From Mytilus galloprovincialis (taxonomy: Eukaryota; Mollusca; Bivalvia; Mytilida; Mytilidae), in contig NC_134843.1 in NCBI RefSeq assembly GCF_965363235.1, positions 1,240,001-1,304,000 on the forward strand: a stretch of DNA of 64,000 nt. Direction: 5' to 3'. The first letter of the stretch is position 1. Each line of letters opens with the position of its first letter. The notes beneath the pieces are model-generated. The model worked only from the letters and a program-made list of their open reading frames with translations, was not told the origin of the DNA and made no database searches. This document shows positions 32,260 through 44,880 of the stretch, piece after piece. Both the position numbers and the translations under genes were made by a program.

Positions 32260-33000
32260 ATATATCTTTTCATGTATGGTTTATGGTTATGTTTTCAAAG
32301 AATGAAATCTAATTTCTCCATCATTTTAAGGACAACAGAGAATTTATTTATAAAAGTATTTATTTCAGATGTATATATCCATACAATTAGAAACATGACT
32401 GTTTGACAATAACGGCGTTGCCATGGTTAATAAAAAACAGAAAGAATTATGAGTTGAATTCTGCAGTTGTTTATAAGGTCGATCTTTTTGTATTTTTTAT
32501 TCATTGAACCTTGGGTTGAGAGTTGCTTTAAATATTCAATTTGCTTTATAAAAATATATTATAAGGAAAATCACAGTAAATAAGAATTATTGAAAAATAA
32601 GGCTCGATTGATCGAACAATCAAAATTCTAAATTGAGCAATGAAAGTTAATATAATTACTATTTTAAAAAGTCTACTGCCATACCACACTTGTATTCGTC
32701 CTTTAAATACAGTTTTATTTAGTAAGGATAATATATTCTGGCGAGGTAAAAAGTAATGTTGCTGGTGATACTGATGAATGCCATGCGCACAGAAGTATTT
32801 AAAAAAAAAATATGCATCATGTAGGCTTTCGACCAAACCGTTTGGAAATTCAAACATAGTTTTAGTCTGAGTTACTTGATTATTTTTATTAGTTGTTAAT
32901 GGTTTGAACTAGCTGTCAGTAACTACGAGGACTATCAGATATTTTTGTAGTTAGTATCCTGCTCTGTCCACTATGAGTTTTGTTAGATGTATTTCATTTG
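32260..33000. other. No gene seen
   Basis: AT-rich sequence with no recognisable motif or exon; the minus open frame at 32546-32857 has no domain features. Confidence 0.4.
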
Positions 33001-33330
33001 TTTCTATCCAATGAGTTAAGCCTTTTCAACTGACTTTTGGAGTGTGTTCTTATGTTGTACTGTTACACCACTGTTCTAGGTAAGGGTACAATTGGGTGCC
33101 CGTTTAACATCGCCTCATTGTATGTGTGTCTGTTTTAATTCAGGAGCCTATACTTCAGTGGTTGTCGTTTGTTTCTTTGTATCTTAATGTTTTTTACCTT
33201 CATTATTTTACTCATTGTTTAGGCCCTACGGTGACCTATAGTTCTTATTTTCCGTGCTATTTTCAGTATTTTGTCTTTTGTGGAGGGTTGTCTCGTTGGC
33301 AATCATACCAAATCTTCTTATTTTTATATG
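33000..33330 (-). repeat. R1 dispersed repeat
   Basis: gagttaagccttttcaactg, ggagcctatacttcagtggt, ccctacggtgacctatagtt and cgttggcaatcataccaaat; internally deleted relative to the copy at 19290. Confidence 0.65.
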
Positions 33331-33828
33331 TGAAATGTTTGAGACACACTCCTTCCTCCCCCTCCGAAAAAACAACACAAACAAACGAACGAACAAACAA
33401 ACAAAAAAAAATATTCATGATTCTATCTCTTATTCCAATTGTTGATTAAATGTTTACAAAGTTAACCAACTGGGACATTCGAATGGTCAGTGAAAAAATA
33501 AGTTATTTAAAATGGACGCAGACTTTTTGAATTTGATTTATAGGTTACGAACGAACGATTTGAATTTATTGCACGGATACATTTACGTAATACACAGAGT
33601 TTAAAGTTATCTGCAACAACTTTCTCTTGACTGCAAAAAAACGTTTGTAAAGAGAGGATAAACAATCTTTTACTTTAGTATGGAATTTTATAGATATAGC
33701 TGATTTATGAATGAACATTATTGAGACTACTCCCGTTTTCATTTTTCTATTGTGTGTTGTGTAGGCTTTGTTGGTTTTCGTTTTATCCATGGCATTGTTA
33801 TTTCGTCTTCGTCTTACCAGTTCAAGCA

Positions 33829-34224
33829 TTTAACATCTACAACGTGTTATTTGTAGCACTGAATTACAACGCTCCACCCATTGGACATCTACAACGTGTT
33901 ACTTGTAGCACTGAATGACAACGCTCCACCCATTGGACATCTACAACGTGTTACTTATAGCACTGAATGACAACGCTCCACCCATTGGACATCTACAACG
34001 TGTTACTTATAGCAATGAATGACAACACTCCACCCATTGGACACCTACAACGTGTTACTTATAGCAATGAATGACAACGCTCCATCCATTGGACATCTAC
34101 AACGTGTTACTTATAGCAATGAATGACAACGCTCCACCCATTGGACATCTACAACGTGTTACTTATAGCACTGAATGACAACGCTCCACCCATTGGACAC
34201 CTACAACGTGTTACTTATAGCAAT
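33829..34224. repeat. 52-bp minisatellite, left part
   Basis: About 7.6 units containing attggacatctacaacgtgt, then tacttatagcaatgaatgac and aacgctccaccc. Interrupted by the Penelope-like copy C and resumed at 36685. Confidence 0.92.
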
Positions 34225-36684
34225 AAAAGTGAGAAAGGAAATGGTGAATATGTCAAAGCGACAACCACCCGACCATAGAGCAAACAACAGCCGAAGGCAA
34301 CCAATGGGTCTTCAATGTAGCGAGAATTCCCGCACCTGTAGGTGTCCTTCAGCTGGCCCCTAAAATATGCATAATAGTACAGTGATAATGGACGTCATAC
34401 TAAACTCCGAATTATACACAAGAAACTAAAATTTAAAATCATACAAGACTAACAAAGGCCAGAGGCTCCTGACTTGGGACAGGCGCAAAATTGCGGCGGG
34501 GTTAAACATGTTTATGAGATCTCAACCCTCCCCCTATACCTCTAGCCAATGTAGAAAAGTAAAAGAATAACAATACGCACATTAAAATTCAGTTCAAGAG
34601 AAGTCCGAGTCTGATGTCAAAAGATGTAACAAAAGAAAATAAATAAAATGACAATAATACATAAATAACAACAGACTACTAGCAGTTAACTGACATGCCA
34701 GCTCCAGACCTCAATTAAACTGATTGAAAGATTATGTCTTCATCATATGAATATCAGGTACAATCCCTCCCGTTAGGGGTTTAGTATCATACTATCATAA
34801 AATATATGAGAAGAACATAACCCGTGTCATGCCAACAACTGTTTTTTTAGAAGTAAATGTGTTTAGTTCCGATGCAAAGACCCTATCAGTGAATCAATGT
34901 TAAAGCCAAAATATGCAATCTTTAATGACCTGACAACAGTATCGTAACTATATCCCCTTTTAATAAGTCTATTTAAAGGTTTTGTTAGTTTCTGAGGAGA
35001 ATACTGACATTTTTGTGCTTTATAAAGAATATTTCCATAAAATTTTGGATGTGAAATACCTGAACGTATAAGATGTCTGCATGTTGAGTTATATTTACGA
35101 ATTATTTCCTTATACCGGTGATAAAATTTAGTAAATGTTTTGACCAGTTTGTGATATCGAAAACCCTGGTGTAATAATTTTTCAGTAATACATAAATTTC
35201 TCTCGCTAAAATCTAATACATTGTTACATACACGAGCGAATCGTACAAGTTGAGATATATAAACACCATAAGATGGTGACAAGGGAACGTCACCATCTAA
35301 AAATGGATAATTAACAATAGGAAATGAAAAATCATCTCTTTTATCATAAATTTTTTGTATTAAGCTTCCCGTTTATGATATAGATATCAAGATCGAGGAA
35401 AGGGCAGTGGTCATTGTTATCATTAGCTTTATTTAAAGTAAGTTCTACAGGATAAATTTCTTTAGTATACATACTGAAGTCGTCATTATTTAGAGCCAAT
35501 ATATCATCCAAATATCTAAAAGTATTGTTAAATTTTTGTATCAAATGTTGTTTTGATGGGTCTTTGCTAATTTTAGTCATAAATTGTAACTCATAACAAT
35601 ACAAAAACAGGTCCGCAATAAGTGGTGCACAGTTAGTCCCCATTGGAATTCCAATAACTTGACGATATACGGAATCTCCAAAGCGAACAAAAATGTTATC
35701 AAGTAAAAATTCAAGTGCATAAATAGTATCAAAGCATGTCCAATTGACATAGTTCTTTTGTTTATTGCTACTAAAAAATGATCTAAAAGAGTTTGAACAT
35801 ATGTACTCGCATTCCGACTTTTTAAATGCCCAGTTAATTAGGGATGTGAATTTTTTCTTAATAAGAATATGAGGCAAAGTGGTATATAGGGTAGAAAAAT
35901 CAAAACTTTGAACAGATTCAAAATCACCAATATATGCATGCAATTTATCAAGTACTTCCAACGAGTTTTTGACACTCCAAAAGTAATTAATTCCACTATT
36001 TTCAAAGGCCTTATTTGAACAATTTATTATCAGGTTTTTTATTGTACCAAGTGTACTAGTAAGTAAAACAGACAATTTAGTAGTTGAACAATGGCTGGAA
36101 GATTAAATAAATCTATATTTGTAAGGTTTTTTGTGCAGCTTCGGAAGCCAGTACATAGTTGGGACTTTCATTGTGTTTGGTTCTGCTTGTAAAGAAGTAG
36201 CTAAAAGTTTATGTTTGTTACAGATGTCGTTTTCTGAAAATGAAGTCAGTTGGAATGTTGGTGAATTCGTGATTTCCTTTTGCAGAACCTCTATATAAAA
36301 TTTACGTCAAACAATAATGATATTATTAGCAGCTTTATCAGCCGGGACAAAAACAAATTCCTTGGCTAGTTCTGTTAGTTTATTTTTGATACGCGAAATA
36401 GGGTTTTTATAGTTTTTGTTGAGGGTAAAATGTTCTTTAAAATGTTGTATTCGAATATCAACTATCTTCATTACTGAATTAATAAAAGAGTCCAAAGATT
36501 TTTTGTCAGCTTTTTCCCGTTTTACCCATTTCAAACAGTAGGCGCGGAGTGAGTCGTTGATGATATTACGACACTCATTCCAGTTAATAGTTGACGGGGG
36601 ACGATATTTAGGTCCTTTACTGAGGAATGATTTTAACTCTCGGTCGCGAACGATGTTAAGGTCTCCTGTTATAACATGGGAAAT
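34225..36684 (-). mobile_element. Penelope-like retroelement (copy C), nested in a 52-bp minisatellite
   Basis: The tail (34225-34862) and RT region align throughout with copy B. The coding region extends farther 5' than in copy B, to about 36684, where it abuts minisatellite DNA in mid-frame. The left flank stops in the unit at 'tatagcaat' and the right flank resumes at 'acaacgctcc', so about 5 bases of the unit are missing or were altered at insertion. Confidence 0.85.
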
Positions 36685-36690
36685 ACAACG
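34863..36690 (-). pseudogene. Penelope-like reverse transcriptase, broken
   Basis: Three open segments (36690-36307, 36075-35344, 35282-34863) represent one protein. The first ends in FVPADKAANNIIIV at an in-frame TGA; a TAA replaces a serine codon about 36108 (after YKYRFI in copy B); a frameshift lies near 35344-35355. RT motifs GIPMGTNCAPLIADLFLY and FRYLDDILAL are intact. The apparent N-terminus MERCI is read from minisatellite DNA and is not element sequence. Again no GIY-YIG domain. Confidence 0.8.
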
Positions 36691-36905
36691 CTCCATCCAT
36701 TGGACATCTACAACGTGTTACTTATAGCAATGAATGACAACGCTCCATCCATTGGACATCTACAACGTGTTACTTATAGCAATGAATGACAACGCTCCAC
36801 CCATTGGACATCTACAACGTGTTACTTATAGCAATGAATGACACCGCTCCACCCATTGGACATCTACAACGTGTTACTTATAGCATTGAATGACAACGCT
36901 CCACC
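36685..36905. repeat. 52-bp minisatellite, right part
   Basis: About 4.2 more units of the same array as 33829-34224, in the same orientation. Confidence 0.92.
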
Positions 36906-38362
36906 GTCTGTTCAATTATAATGATTTAATGTAGTAATAATATATAGAGCAAAATATTTTTATAATAAATAGATTTGAAATTAATGATTGCACAAATATA
37001 GTAAGCTTATATTCTATTGTGGTTTGCTAGTCGAGTAAACACAACACGGTGTAATTTACAACGATGCAGAAAATGTACATCATGTTTTACATCAGAAATT
37101 ATCATTTAAAGTTTAAGTTCATCGAGTGGAAGAATTACACTATTATTGTAGCCGTCCGTCCGTCTGTTAATTTGTCGAACAAATATTTCTCAGAGGATAC
37201 GCAATAAAATCACTAGATACTTGGTCAGCTGATTGACAGCGATGAGATGTATGCATAGGACATACCGTCTTTAGTGTTTCCAATTATATGACTAATATTC
37301 GACCCGAAACTATGGTATAGCTCAATAAACCTCTCCGATGCCACACGAAACCCGCATCTGATGTAAAAAGATAGTGTTTGTGCCTGGTTTCGAAACCCCA
37401 TACATCAATGTTGATATTCTTAATTCTGCTCTACCTATAGTTTAAAGCTCTGGTGGAACTTTATCTCATTGGCACTTATACCAAGTTTTTATTATCCATA
37501 TGTTGCTGAAAAAAAATTAATCAGCAAGTGTTGTAATGTTTTAAATAAAATAGTTTTAACTCAATTCATCGCAAGATATGTAAAAGATAGAAGTACATAT
37601 TAGTATTGTATTATGCTATTTTGAAAAGCACTTGAACAAATGAAGCACAAAAGAACGTAAATACATGTATGACGTTTATTTTCATGAAAACAATATTCAC
37701 AGACTGTACTTTGATCTCGTGCGCATGTACTAGCTTGTCACGTGTTAGAATATTATTGTTCTAAACTGGGGTATATTCAACCTCATAAGCATATGTAGTA
37801 ACAGTTTTCCAATGGATATTTATGAATGTAATTATTAGCGAGAAATGAACCCGTTTTATATAAGCTGTAATGAATGATGTGATATTGGATGACTATATTT
37901 CTAGATCAAATCGCTATAAACATCAGTTCTTTTTTCTTTTTTTCTTTTTTGACAATGGGTGTATTAATCGTTAACCGTTGTCTTCTCAAGATGTATATGT
38001 GTACGCTTTTGACTTATTTAAAGTTCTGCTATTATAATTATTGTTCTTTATAGATAATTGGCAGCACAACTACAGAGAAATTGATATCTAATCTCTTCAT
38101 TTTGTAAAACTGTTTTGCTATCACTGGAAATCTCCGTCACTCTTTCTGCCACCTATGTAAATTGTCGGAACTAGTACTGTCTTTGTGTATTTCCCCTTTC
38201 AAAGTTATTTTAACTGTTGGTAAAGATATATTATTATTTTTTACATGCGAATGCTACTATGTGTATTAGTACAAAGTGACTTTCACACTTTTCCACTATA
38301 AAATCTGCGTTTGTAACTATAACAAAACCACATATTTAACACACAATTTCACTTCAATTATT
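36906..38362. other. No gene seen
   Basis: AT-rich 3' flank of the potassium channel gene. No clear AATAAA close to the stop and no repeat recognised with confidence. Confidence 0.4.
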
Positions 38363-39736
38363 TCATTTCACAAGTATTTTTGATATGACATCCAGTTTTT
38401 TATCTATAGAATCTAAACGTAGTTCAATTGAAGCAACTCTGTTGTTTACTCCATCGGTTTTACTGGCGTTGCGTACTATGATATCCTCTATTTTGCTAAC
38501 CTCATGTGCAATATCCACCATTCCTACAGCCTCGTCCCCAATATGATATTTATCACCCATAGCTGTCCTCATTTCTTTTAAACATTGTTTAAGCTTGTCT
38601 TCGTAATTTCGAATTTCTTTGATATAATCTTTTCCGTATTTTTTCAAAATAGATATTCTTAAAAGTGCTTTTATTGCATTGGCCGCTGAGGTTTTCTTTT
38701 TATTTTCGTTTTGCAGTCTATTAACGAAATTAAAAACGTATCTTTCTGCTCTTGTTTGTTCCAATTTTCGTGTAATAATAGCAACAAGTAAAGCAGTTGT
38801 TATAACGCCCATGATTCCTGTTACTATGGAAATGTATCTCCCACAATAACTCTGAGGAGTCCTGTCACCATACCCTATTGTCAGAAATGTTATTGCCACC
38901 AGCCACATGATCTCCAGATAACTATTCTTTTCACTATTCTTTTCATAATACAGTTCACAGGTTCGCATTGCCCAACTGTTACACAAAAAGGTACAGACCA
39001 TCACCAACATAAGAAGTATTCCGGGTTTTTTGGACATAGCAGCTTTAAACACAAACATTGTATTGATCTTAACTCGGCTTAAAGCTCCTATGCTGGTTGT
39101 GGATGTGTCTGTCAAAAGCATGCTGTGTACAACAGCGAATTTAGCGACCAAATAAAGTCTTGTCAACATAAGAATTGAAGCAACGGCATCAATACTGACT
39201 TTTTTTTTTACACCGTAAGGTGATTTGTAGTTTGATTTTATGTCTCCCGGAAACGGATGTATTGCGCATAAAAACAGTTCAAAGGCCAGAGCACACCATG
39301 TATAGGTAGTCATAACTGACAACCAGTTTTTAACTCCTGCATCTACTGATCTTATTTGTGCTCCGAGATAATAACCAATCCATATGGCAATAAGAAGGCA
39401 AGCAGTACTTATAGATATAATAAGTTTAATGTAGAACGAGACAATGCCAGCTTTACTTATATGATCGGCGATATATAATTCAGTTTCTATTATCATCAAC
39501 AGAATGCCAAATAGAGCTAAGGCAAATTGCATATCTATGATCCATCGACGCCATTGAATTAACTTCTTCCGGCGAATTAATCTCTTGCCAAGTTTACCAA
39601 TCGTTTTTATATCATCATTACTTGAGGATAAATCACCCATTTCGACACTTCCGGTGTCAACGTATTTCCGGGCCCGCTTATTTCTTAGAAATAAAGGTGT
39701 TTTTGCATTGTCTATTGCAAAGTCTGTTATGCTCAT
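38363..39736 (-). CDS. SK: SK-type (small-conductance calcium-activated) potassium channel, intronless
   Basis: 457 residues from ATG 39736 to TGA. The N-terminus is cytoplasmic and basic. S1 (about 65-89) has FGILLMIIETEL; S2 100-126; S3 144-164 ending FLCAIHPFPGD; S4 182-205 with LTRLYLVAKFAVVHS; then TSIGALSRVKINTMFVFKA as in SK channels. S5 235-258, the pore loop with selectivity filter TIGYGD at 286-291, S6 300-322. The calmodulin-binding domain begins at AERYVFNFVNRLQ (330-342), followed by a lysine-rich stretch and AANAIKALLR; it is divergent from vertebrate SK. The C-terminus (about 425-457) is a heptad-like coiled coil. Known SK genes are multi-exon and usually longer; a single open exon suggests retroposition or intron loss. 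It should carry voltage-independent K+ current gated by Ca2+-calmodulin in the plasma membrane. Confidence 0.9.
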   Translation of the reverse strand: MSITDFAIDNAKTPLFLRNKRARKYVDTGSVEMGDLSSSNDDIKTIGKLGKRLIRRKKLIQWRRWIIDMQFALALFGILLMIIETELYIADHISKAGIVSFYIKLIISISTACLLIAIWIGYYLGAQIRSVDAGVKNWLSVMTTYTWCALAFELFLCAIHPFPGDIKSNYKSPYGVKKKVSIDAVASILMLTRLYLVAKFAVVHSMLLTDTSTTSIGALSRVKINTMFVFKAAMSKKPGILLMLVMVCTFLCNSWAMRTCELYYEKNSEKNSYLEIMWLVAITFLTIGYGDRTPQSYCGRYISIVTGIMGVITTALLVAIITRKLEQTRAERYVFNFVNRLQNENKKKTSAANAIKALLRISILKKYGKDYIKEIRNYEDKLKQCLKEMRTAMGDKYHIGDEAVGMVDIAHEVSKIEDIIVRNASKTDGVNNRVASIELRLDSIDKKLDVISKILVK

Positions 39737-40095
39737 ATCCTCCCTTCAAATGAAAGAAAGAATTGTCATTACATAAGGAGAGACTAAGATAATGGAACAC
39801 AAATCGGAAGTGCATGTAAGATAATAAGATGTTGATCATATTTTTGTTACTGTAGTTAAAAAATTAGAATAATGGATTGGTATTTTATAATATTAAGTTC
39901 TTTCATAATGCCTTTTCATTCAAATCAATCTTTAGCAGATTTGTCCGGTATTTATATCACTCCTACGGTTAAAATAGAAAAAAATGTTAAAAAAATATAT
40001 AATGCATATGTATAATAAAACTCATCTAATATTGGTTATTTACAAGAGTGAAAACAACAGACGTCAATGTAATATACATGTAACAGCAATACAGA
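39737..40095. other. Upstream region of the SK-type channel
   Basis: AT-rich; no definite promoter element or 5' exon recognised. Confidence 0.3.
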
Positions 40096-40099
40096 TATC

Positions 40100-40400
40100 A
40101 GAAGACCGTTGTGAAAATAGCAAAAAGTAAAATCACAAAAATACTGAACTCCGACGAAAATTCAGAAGGGAAAGTCCCTAATCAAATGGCAAAATCAAAT
40201 GACAAAACACATCAAACGAATGGACAACAACTGTCATGTTGTTCCTGACTTGGTACAGGCATTTTCAAATGTAGATAATGATGGATTGAACCTGGTTTTA
40301 AAGCCCTAAACTTCTCACTTGTACGACAGTCGCATCATATTCCATTATATATACAACGATGCGTGAACAAAACAGACATAATAGGTAAAATAGTCAAAAT
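40100..40400 (+). repeat. R4 dispersed repeat
   Basis: Contains atactgaactccgacgaaaa, aacaactgtcatgttgttcc and acagtcgcatcatattccat. Related pieces at 10680, 54020-54300 and (reverse) 54600 and 56390. Confidence 0.55.
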
Positions 40401-41029
40401 ATTGGTACTCCAGTCATCACTGTGTCACAATTTCAAAACAAAAACATATTTAACAAAAACGCACAAATAGCATCTATCAAAATTAAAAACCACATGCATT
40501 GCTTCTCGTGTTTGACGTCATAAAATGTAAACGTCACATATGAAGAAATATAAAAATTATTTTGCCGTTCAATGTTTTTTCAAAAATGTTGACAAAATGT
40601 TACGAAACTTTGCATTTTAATTTTAAATTGTTCTGTTGAGGCTCTTTGTTTAAAAATTTTACTGAACTGAGCTAAAAAAAAATTTAAAGAAAATAAATAA
40701 TTGTGAAATGTGAAACACCAAGTAAAATATCGAACTAAATTATTGTATTTTACTTCAAATAAATACAATTTAAAAAATAAATAGTGTTCTCAGAAGTATA
40801 CACAGTTCGTAAAATGCATAATATTATATGTTTATATTACCTCCAGTACCTATATTGAATCAAGAAGTATACGATGTAACGGCCAAATTATCCTACCCTG
40901 TATATTTGTTCACTTATTTCCGTCAACATTTATAAAGTCTCCCTTTTTCTTTTATGCTTATATAAAAATAAGGAAATATGACAAGTGTCACACTTGTCAC
41001 ACTTGTCACACTTGTTTCACCAACCAAGG

Positions 41030-41290
41030 TTCAAAAGAAGTGGATGTACGAAATTATAGACAACTGTATGTCCTCAAACAATGACAATATCGTGTAGTCG
41101 GCTATAAAAGGCTTGGACGTCAATAGTATGAAACAATTCAATCATGAAAAACTAACAGCCTAATTTACAACAAAACAGGCCCCTGACTGGATAGGCACAT
41201 ACAAATCTGGCGGGGTTAAACACGTTTGTCAGCGCTCAACCCTCCCCTGGGACAGTTGTGCAGCACCACAACCCAAAAAGAACAACAAAA
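41030..41290 (+). repeat. R1 dispersed repeat
   Basis: aagtggatgtacgaaattat, cggctataaaaggc, then ctggcggggttaaacacgtt and gctcaaccctccc, the module shared with the Penelope-like tail. Confidence 0.6.
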
Positions 41291-41480
41291 AGGGCTAAAC
41301 TCCTCAAATCTATTCAAATAAGAAAAACATCAATCAAAAACAAAAACACAGACTGGACGTAATCGAAATCATATAAAATAAGGACACCTTTCCATTCTCA
41401 ATTTTACACGTCATGTTGAATGATTGCCAATAAGACAACTATTCAACAGAGAATATTATAAATAAGATGTTGGCAAATTT

Positions 41481-41888
41481 ATATGGAACGCCACGACTGC
41501 CTTATGTTAATAATCAGCATTATACGCAGTGTTCACAGCATTATATGAAGTGATCACAGCATTATATGTAGTGCTCACAACATTATATGAAGTGATCACA
41601 GCATTATATGCAGTGCTCACAGCATTATATGCAGTGTTCACAACATTATATGAAGTGCTCACAACATTATATTAAGTGCTCACAACATTATATTAAGTGC
41701 TCACAACATTATATTAAGTGTTCACAACATTATACGTTTTTTGTTGTATGATGAGATTGATGTATGATGAGATTTATGAATGATGAGATCATTCGGTAAA
41801 CTTCGTTTTTTAGCGGAAATTACCGAATCCATAATTGGTAAATTACGGTAAATTAATGCCCAGCAAACAAATTTAAACAGTTATTATT
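41481..41888 (+). repeat. Left terminal inverted repeat of the foldback-like element
   Basis: 21-bp subterminal tandem units at about 41515-41735, many with the palindrome tgatca, followed by tgatgagat repeats and the unique inner arm. Confidence 0.85.
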
Positions 41889-43109
41889 ATATATGTGATC
41901 ATTAAGGCAGTATACAATATTTAAAACGGATTGAAATAAGTAAATTAAGAAGTATGATCAATTTAACCCAAGTTTATTCCACACCAGGGCATTTTAAACT
42001 TATTTTGAGGATTAGTTTCACCATATTCACAACTTAACATGTATATATATTTACTAGACCACATCCGTGATATCGCGGGTCTGTGACTGAATTAAAGAAT
42101 ATAACTATGCGTAAGCCTTATTTTAGTATTGGTATTGTCATCTGATAAAGTCATGCCGATTATAAGATGAAGTTTTCTCTGCTTTTAACATCTTTCTGTT
42201 TGAACGCGTCGACCTGGAACTTGTCAATTTAATATTGGTATTATTGATTTTGTTTGGAAAACAAAAGTCTCTAGAAAGGAGTATTTTTTAATCAACAGTT
42301 TTGTCCTTTATGAGTTATGAATAAAATTGAATCTTTGATTCGCTGTTTTACGTCTAACAAATTGAAAACTGTACATGCTGTACCTATACGCCTTATTTTA
42401 AGTCCAGATTTTTATTATTCGTATTGTCATCTTAGAAAGTCATACTGATTAAAGTACTACAATCGGGAACAATGTGACAATGATTGAATTACGTAGTTTC
42501 AACCCTGTGATTACGACCCGTGTATATAGCAAAATCATAAATACAGCGTTTCGTGGTACTCCTGTCAAGATTCAAGATTCTTTATTTCTTATAAAACCTT
42601 GAGTAAATGGTACAAAGAAAGATATTTTTACATACAATAACATACAGATTTTGCGTATGACAAGTTTGCACAAAAACGAGCAACAAGAATGACAGATTGT
42701 TGATCAACCTGGAGAACATACTTCTATATTGATAATTCTAATTAATTTACACAATTTTTTCAATACACGAATATTTTTTGAAATAAATAAACTGCCGAAT
42801 TTCAGATCCTGTCAGATGCGGAACGTACTGAGATAATGTAATAGTTAACAGGTGAATATATTATTGGTATCGATTCGACCCGGAACTTCTTAATTATTGG
42901 CAATATTAATTATGTGGAAAACAAAAGGGTCTGGAGTGATGTTATTTTTAATCAACAGCATGGTACTATATTAGTTATATATACTCTCAGATCAGTACTT
43001 ATAGTGTCTTTTTATTGTTGGGATAAACAAGTACCCGCCCACATGCACGTTCACTCTATTTTCTTGTTAGATCATATGTATTTATATTTGTACCCATCTA
43101 ATGAGTTAA

Positions 43110-43695
43110 TATAAAAAAAAGAAGATGTGGTATGATTGCCAATGAGACAACTATCCACAAAATACCAAAATGACACAAACATTAACAACTATAGGTCACT
43201 GTACGGCCTTCAACAATGAGCAAAGCCCATACCGCATAGTCAGCTATAAAAGGCCCCGATACGACCATGTAAAACAATTCAAACGAGAAAACTAACAAGC
43301 CTTTTACAACTGATTTTCATAGTTCGTTCTTATGTTGTTCTGTTACGCCACTGTCCCAGGTTAGAAGGAGGATACCAACATCCCGCTAACATGTTAAAAC
43401 CCGCCACATTTTGCATATATGTGGCCGTCCCAAGTCAGGAGGAGCCTTTTTTCAGTGGTTGTCGTTTGTTAATTAATGTGTTATATACATGTTAGTTTTT
43501 CGATCGTTTGTTTGTACATAAATTAGGAATATTTTTCGTTTATCATTTCGGGGCCTTCTATAGCTGACTATCCGGTATGGGCTTTCCTCATTGTTGAAGG
43601 TCGTACTGTGGCCGTTTAGCTGTTTAAAATTTATGTGATGTCATTTTGTCTCTTGTGGAAAGTTGTTTCATTGGCAAGCATACCACTTTTATATA
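43110..43695. repeat. Two opposed R1 copies inside the foldback-like element
   Basis: Plus copy 43110-43310 (gatgtggtatgattgccaat ... gcccataccgcatagtcagc) immediately followed by a minus copy 43311-43690 (ggtatgggctttcctcattg ... ggcaagcataccac), a 580-bp imperfect inverted pair. Confidence 0.7.
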
Positions 43696-44387
43696 TATAC
43701 ATGTATGTACCGTGCAAACTGACGAACAAACGTAGTAAACGTTTTATTCATCCCCACAAACTCAATTTTCATAAGAGATGATAACTTTAAATGAAAATGT
43801 TAAACAGGGTCTTGAAAGGGTAAATTTTTCTATGAAAGTTTAAATTTCTATATAAGACTGCTGATCATATTTAGAAGACAATCTTAGTACTTGCCGTGCT
43901 AAAAAGCGTGTAAAAAAATGGAATAATTGATGTAAAGTTATGTTTAACACCTACAGTGAAATGCTTTAAACTGCATTTTCCATATCTGTTAGATACTTAT
44001 TCATGTAAAAATGCCAAATTCTGAAAATCGATGCCAAAAATGACTCTATCATGACATATATAAGCTAGCGTAATATGGCACCTATGTGTTATAGAAAGCT
44101 GACTGTTTTATTTAAAAGGTAATTAAGCTTTTTAAAACTGAGTACGGACTATAAAGTGGCACCTTGCTAAATTTCTTCAGTAGGAAATGAACTCGAGAAT
44201 ATATCATACAAATTTTCCTACGATATTTCATTAAATAAACTTTTTATCATTTAACTTACATTTTGCCATTCGTATTTCTTACGACGAACAGAACTACTTC
44301 AATCATTCACCTCTCAGTTTCATCTTTTCCTTACTTATTTCAATCAGTTTTAAATATTGTATGCTACCTTATGATAACATGATTTTA

Positions 44388-44786
44388 ATAACTTTTTAAA
44401 TTTGTTTGCTGGGCATTACCGTAATTTACCAATTATGGATTCGGTAATTTCCGCTAAAAAACGAAGTTTACCGAATGATCTCATCATTCATAAATCTCAT
44501 CATACATCAATCTCATCATACAACAAAAAACGTATAATTTTGTGAACACTTAATATAATGTTGTGAGCACTTAATATAATGTTGTGATCACTTCATATAA
44601 TGTTGTGAACACTGCATATAATGCTGTGAGCACTGCATATAATGCTGTGATCACTTCATATAATGTTGTGAGCACTACATATAATGCTGTGATCACTTCA
44701 TATAATGCTGTGATCACTTCATATAATGCTGTGAACACTGCGTATAATGCTGATTATTAACAAAAGGCAGTCGTGGCGTTCCATAT
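44388..44786 (-). repeat. Right terminal inverted repeat of the foldback-like element
   Basis: Reverse complement of the left arm with small indels (for example aattaat missing beside the aatgcccagcaaac block). Confidence 0.85.
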
Positions 44787-44880
44787 TTAGGTCACTTTAC
44801 GACCTTCGCAAATGAGTAAAACCCATATCGCATATAGCTATAAAGGAACCCGACAAAACAAAATGTAAAAAAAAAAAACA
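44787..44880 (+). repeat. R1 fragment split by the foldback-like element
   Basis: taggtcactttacgaccttc and aaacccatatcgcatatagc continue the R1 piece that stops at 41480. Confidence 0.6.

Larger units (their letters stand above)
41481..44786. mobile_element. Foldback-like DNA element with about 400-bp terminal inverted repeats
   Basis: The left end atatggaacgccacgactgc (41481) is mirrored at the right end (...44786). Arms run to about 41888 and from about 44388. Each arm holds a tandem array of about ten 21-bp units (cagcattatatgaagtgatc plus a), then inner sequence including cggtaatttccgc in reverse. The 2.5-kb interior has no coding frame, only repeats, so it is non-autonomous. The flanks are two parts of an R1 copy (gattgccaataagacaac on the left, taggtcactttacgacc on the right), showing an insertion. 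Confidence 0.82.

Noticed and set aside
41481..44786. Autonomous DNA transposon
   Set aside because: No transposase frame of useful length in either strand of the interior.
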